A stretch of 64,000 nucleotides of DNA from Hyphomicrobiales bacterium (GTDB taxonomy: Bacteria; Pseudomonadota; Alphaproteobacteria; Rhizobiales; MH13). Below are positions 60,765 to 64,000 of this stretch, piece after piece. The stretch lies in contig JAEPOK010000002.1 in NCBI GenBank assembly GCA_017642935.1, positions 1,384,199 to 1,448,198 on the forward strand. The letters run 5' to 3'. The notes beneath the pieces were generated by a model. It saw only the letters and a program-made list of their open reading frames with translations, was not told the origin of the DNA and did not search any database. The position numbers and the translations under genes were made by a program. How positions within the stretch are numbered: position 1 is the stretch's first letter; the number at the start of each line of letters is the position of its first letter.

Positions 60765-61265
60765 ATGACCAATATCAAACAACGTTTGTTCGAGGCATTT
60801 CGCAAAGACCACGCCATCCTCGGCCGTGGCTTATACGATATGGAGATGGCGATCTCTGGCGGCGACGCTGCTCGGGCAAAGGCACTTGCAGACCAGTTGG
60901 ATTGGGATGTCGGCGCCCACATTGCCTTTGAGGAATACGATTTCTACCCAGCCTTAAAGGTTTTTCTTTCAAAAGCTGAAGTCGAGAAAATGTATGCCGA
61001 ACACGCCGACGGCGCGCGGACTCTTGCCGATGTCGTCGCGTTGAACGCGGACGCTCCCATCAGCACAGATGTCAAAGACAGATTGTTGTCGGGCGTGCGC
61101 GAAATGGAACACCATGTTTCTGAATGTGGCGAGTTGTTCGGGGCGCTTGGCGGCGTCAGCGAGGAGGAGATGGAGTCCCTCTATGCTCGTTTGGAAAGCT
61201 GGAGACGGAAGGCACCACGCTGGTCAGAATTGGCAGAAAGCAAACAACAGTCGAGGGCTGACTAG
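60765..61265 (+). CDS. Hemerythrin-like (HHE) protein
   Basis: About 166 residues from ATG 60765 (60741 and 60759 are possible earlier starts). Metal-binding His and Glu positions appear in FRKDHAILGRG, WDVGAHIAFEEYDFYPAL, YAEHADG and MEHHVSECGELF. It would bind a di-iron centre and sense or carry oxygen or nitric oxide. It is divergent from the amidotransferase gene and six bases before the ATP-grasp gene on the same strand. Confidence 0.85.
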   Translation: MTNIKQRLFEAFRKDHAILGRGLYDMEMAISGGDAARAKALADQLDWDVGAHIAFEEYDFYPALKVFLSKAEVEKMYAEHADGARTLADVVALNADAPISTDVKDRLLSGVREMEHHVSECGELFGALGGVSEEEMESLYARLESWRRKAPRWSELAESKQQSRAD

Positions 61266-61271
61266 GCGTCG

Positions 61272-62786
61272 ATGAACGCACGGGCCGCCAACCGACAGTT
61301 TCCATGGCCATTGCACCGCCGCGCCCAGATCACCCTTGATGACCGCGACCGGGCGCGCATTGCCACACAGTATGGCAGTTGTGTGCGCAGCGGAGCGTTT
61401 TTACCACCGGCGGCCAGGTTTGGTTCCGATATCGCATCCGGCTATCTCGATGCACCGATGGCCGTCCTCGAGGACCATCGCGCCATCGATTTGATGCCGC
61501 AAGAGAGCGTTCCCTTGTACGAGTACCGATCTTACGGGCTAGCGCGTGCCGGCGATGTATTTGTTTTGTCGCGGGAGCGTTTGCCGGCGTATGAATGCTA
61601 TGTCGATCAGGTGCTCGGGCTTGCGTCGCCGCATGTCCTGCAAGTGGATCGTGGCAATCCCGGAGCACCGGATGCGTTGGCCAACGCCTGCCGACGCGAT
61701 GCCAAGGCCCTCGACAGGTTGTGCGAAGTTGCCGCCAATGCGGGTGGTTTCAACATCTTGCCTTACCTTTCCTCTGGCCACAGCTGGTTGCTGGCAGCCG
61801 ATATTGCACGCCGCACTGGCGTGCCCGTCCGTGCCTGTTGTCCCCCGCCCAAATTGGCACGGCGTGTCAATGATAAGCTCTGGTTTTCGACGCAGGTTCG
61901 CCAGCTCCTAGGCATACAGGCTTTGCCACCAACCTTCTCCGTCTTCGGGCCGGCCGCGGCAGCGGTCTATATGCGAAAGCTGTCCCGCAAGCATTCGCGC
62001 GTTGTCGTCAAATTGCCTTCCAGTGCCGGCTCCATGGGCAATATCGCGTTCGACGCAGGCAATGTTCGGCAAACGTCTGTCGGTGCACTCAAGGCCCTCC
62101 TTTTGCAGCAGTTGGAGGCTGTGGGTTGGACTGGTCGCTATCCAATTCTGGTTGGAGTTTGGGAGACGGGCGCCTTATCCAGCCCCTCGGTGCAGATGTG
62201 GTTGCCCGAGAGTTTGCATGCCGCTCCGATCATTGAGGGGCTGTTTGATCAGACGCTCGAGGGGGAGCGCCAGCAGTTCATTGGGGCCACTTCGCTTGCG
62301 CTGCCTGACCGTTTGCAATCGCGTATCCTCTACGAGGCCACGATGATCGCCAGCCTGGTGCAGCGTCTCGGCTATGTCGGGCGACTGAGCCTTGATGCTC
62401 TGATCGTCGGCGAAGACTTCTCGAGCGCCGATCTTCATTGGATTGAGTGCAATGGCCGCTGGGGCGGTGTTTCCATTCCAATGACCTTGGCAGCCAGACT
62501 GGGCGTAGATCTGCAAGCGCACAATTGCGTCATCGTCCAGCGCCCGGTTGCCGGCTTAGCCTTGCCAGACTTTGATGTTCTCATCGAACAACTTGGTTCC
62601 AGTATCTATCGGCCAGGGGCAAAGGAGGGCGTCGTCTTCACCGAACCGGTCGGGCCGGGCGAACGTGGCGTCAGTTTCTTCGCTGTGGCTGCCAGCACAT
62701 CGCGAAGCCAGGAACTTGCTTTGGAGGTGATCGACCAGATCACCGCATTGGCGACAACACCCCATCAGGTAGAAGCAATGCAATGA
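61272..62786 (+). CDS. ATP-grasp ligase-like protein
   Basis: A 504-residue protein. The N-terminal half has a pre-ATP-grasp-like region with YLSSGHSWLLAADIARRTGVPV and RRVNDKLWFSTQVRQLLGI (ATP-grasp start). The C-terminal half shows VVVKLPSSAGSMGN (ATP-binding Lys and glycine-rich loop), LDALIVG and DLHWIECNGRWGGVSIP (metal Glu and Asn). This fits a carboxylate-amine ligase, like those for peptide-like metabolites. It lies six bases after the hemerythrin stop, so both are in one transcript. Product unknown. Confidence 0.8.
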   Translation: MNARAANRQFPWPLHRRAQITLDDRDRARIATQYGSCVRSGAFLPPAARFGSDIASGYLDAPMAVLEDHRAIDLMPQESVPLYEYRSYGLARAGDVFVLSRERLPAYECYVDQVLGLASPHVLQVDRGNPGAPDALANACRRDAKALDRLCEVAANAGGFNILPYLSSGHSWLLAADIARRTGVPVRACCPPPKLARRVNDKLWFSTQVRQLLGIQALPPTFSVFGPAAAAVYMRKLSRKHSRVVVKLPSSAGSMGNIAFDAGNVRQTSVGALKALLLQQLEAVGWTGRYPILVGVWETGALSSPSVQMWLPESLHAAPIIEGLFDQTLEGERQQFIGATSLALPDRLQSRILYEATMIASLVQRLGYVGRLSLDALIVGEDFSSADLHWIECNGRWGGVSIPMTLAARLGVDLQAHNCVIVQRPVAGLALPDFDVLIEQLGSSIYRPGAKEGVVFTEPVGPGERGVSFFAVAASTSRSQELALEVIDQITALATTPHQVEAMQ

Positions 62787-63381
62787 ATGGGCCTTTTGGA
62801 TAACAGCCAGAGTCGCGGCGACCTATCAGTGTCTCGGCGATTTTTGTTTCGACAGCTCATTGTAAAACCGCCAAGAGGCGTGACAACGAACAAGGTCGGC
62901 GGCCCGCCAATGGTCAAGCGTCTGAATGCGCTAATACGAAAACGTCTGCGCACGGTGTTGCACTCAAATGCGTTGACTATCATTGACTGGATTGAGCCGG
63001 TCTTGGTCACTATGGGGAACGACGCTAAGGCTTCGTCGACCGGAATTTTTGGCGCAAGCCTTGCAATGGATCCTTCAATACGCCAGTTGGCCAGCTGAGA
63101 CTCGATGGCCCATTGCCGAAGCGTGGCAAATAGCCAAAGTCTTGGTTGCGATGTCTTCGTCCTCCGCTGGGAACCCTCAAGACCCACGGCTGGAGTGCGT
63201 TCTAGGGAGCGGTACTTGTAGCCAGCTCGATCAGGCCGCCGGTATTATGTTCTAGTCCAGCCGGCTCAGCTAGGACTTTGATCCCAGGTCTTGATTTCGC
63301 GGCCTTGCCCCAGGAATAGACGGACCTTCCAATTGACCAGTTCGACGTGGCAGCACTTTGGAGGCCGACGAGGGGCGTCGA
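62787..63381. other. Gap with a possible degenerate frame
   Basis: A minus-strand open frame (62765-63187) and others overlap it, but none has a convincing start or family. I see no gene, terminator or repeat here. Confidence 0.35.
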
Positions 63382-63798
63382 TTAACAGAAAAGTCGAGTA
63401 ATCCTTCTTACGCACACGATGCTGACCAGACACACATACCAACTTGCCGACCGTGGCCTCGCCCCTCGGCATTTCCAATGCGATCTTGGTTCTGAACACC
63501 ATGTGGTGGTGTTTCCGTTTCCAGATATTGGATTTTGGGCTTCTCGAAGTCCTTGTTGGAAAGGCGCGCTATCAATCAAATCAGCAAGGCGAATACGCTT
63601 TCCACCTGCATACTCGGCACGAAGATACGTTTCGATTGCGGCGGTAGCGGATATTCCGGTTGCTAGGTTTGCGCCACCGACGAAGGCATAATCGCAATCG
63701 CGAACGATGAAGGCGCACCATTCCGACATGGTAGCACCGCCCTTCAACAGTTCGTCGTCAAGCGCGGTGATAAATGCCCATCTGGCGTTTTCATTCAA
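63382..63798 (-). CDS. Small hypothetical protein, possibly truncated by a frameshift
   Basis: A 138-residue protein opening MNENARWAFITALDDELLKG, then IVRDCDYAFVGGANLATGI and ETYLRAEYAGGKRIRLADLI, with a GAGGGA ten bases before ATG. The first 95 residues look like a compact helical domain I recall from plasmid and phage-like hypotheticals, but the last 40 residues (SHWKCRGARPRSASWYVC) are low quality and probably out of frame. A second open frame at 63266-63502 may be the displaced end. Function unknown. Confidence 0.4.
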   Translation of the reverse strand: MNENARWAFITALDDELLKGGATMSEWCAFIVRDCDYAFVGGANLATGISATAAIETYLRAEYAGGKRIRLADLIDSAPFQQGLREAQNPISGNGNTTTWCSEPRSHWKCRGARPRSASWYVCLVSIVCVRRITRLFC

Positions 63799-64000
63799 AC
63801 TCGTTCCCTCAAGCGAAGAAACGTTTTAGCCGAAGTGTAACATTGGTCAGTATGTGATTTAGGCAGTCAATGCTTCGATCAGTTCGAACGGTGGCTTCGT
63901 TCGTGTTGTCGTCATTTGCTTACGTCCGCTAATGGGATGGACCGACTGCTCCCTCAGCGCAGGCTGGTCGTTAGACTGAGCCTGTCACCAACAGGAGCGG

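Noticed and set aside
59868..60812. Longer amidotransferase start at 60812
   Set aside because: It would place the catalytic Cys at residue 40; class II amidotransferases need it at position 2, so 60698 is used.

Overview
The window looks like chromosome of an alphaproteobacterium, most likely in the Hyphomicrobiales (rhizobial) group. The grounds are a full-length NdvB-type cyclic beta-1,2-glucan synthase next to galU, an HcnABC-like dehydrogenase fused into one chain, a FadR-type regulator facing a PAAT transporter operon, and a perfect FNR/FixK-type box. I ran no database search; family calls rest on motifs and remembered family signatures.

Layout. (1) 1-2162: an ECF sigma factor with a translationally coupled anti-sigma factor (cut by the window edge) and a GAF-EAL cyclic-di-GMP phosphodiesterase. 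(2) 2678-4142: a two-gene unit encoding a clamp-loader-like AAA ATPase and a protein I do not recognise, behind an AT-rich leader. (3) 4511-30413: a composite genomic island bounded by two 44-base copies of a tRNA 3' end (best read as elongator tRNA-Met) that differ at one base. Degenerate versions of the same junction occur inside it at about 20807 and 27464, each with the same flanking repeat. I read this as islands stacked in tandem at one tRNA gene, with the inner junctions decaying. (4) 30936-41947: a catabolic gene cluster (GntR regulator, M20 hydrolase, PAAT transporter, phosphotriesterase-like hydrolase, DapA-like lyase, ferredoxin/FAD/DAO fusion, DUF3830, Gfo/Idh/MocA). (5) 42345-46693: an IS3 remnant, a DUF4342 protein and a MacAB-like membrane-fusion/ABC unit. 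(6) 47185-57687: an FNR-type box, a tandem universal stress protein, ndvB and galU. (7) 57849-62786: a PRPP-synthetase-like protein, a kinase-fold protein, a class II glutamine amidotransferase, a hemerythrin and an ATP-grasp protein. (8) 62787-64000: little that can be assigned.

Island cargo. Segment one (4555 to about 20800) carries a divergent candidate defence module (KAP NTPase; HEAT-like protein coupled to a nuclease-like protein), a PD-(D/E)XK-like protein, a HigBA toxin-antitoxin pair, and an integrase, AlpA-type regulator and prim-pol/helicase that look like the core of a phage satellite or integrative element. It also has a gene built of tandem repeats. Segment two carries one 1774-residue SIR2-STAND-TPR protein of the Avs type. 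Segment three carries a GNAT/DUF1778 toxin-antitoxin pair, a broken BMT5-like methyltransferase gene and an AlkB-like dioxygenase. Between them lie phage relics: a frameshifted GpA-type terminase and two decayed copies of a DUF2190 capsid-decoration gene.

How the genes work together. In the conserved part, GalU makes the UDP-glucose that NdvB polymerises. The catabolic cluster probably imports a small amino-acid-like or conjugated solute through the PAAT transporter and processes it with hydrolases, a flavin dehydrogenase and a lyase, under a GntR repressor whose probable operator overlaps the operon promoter.
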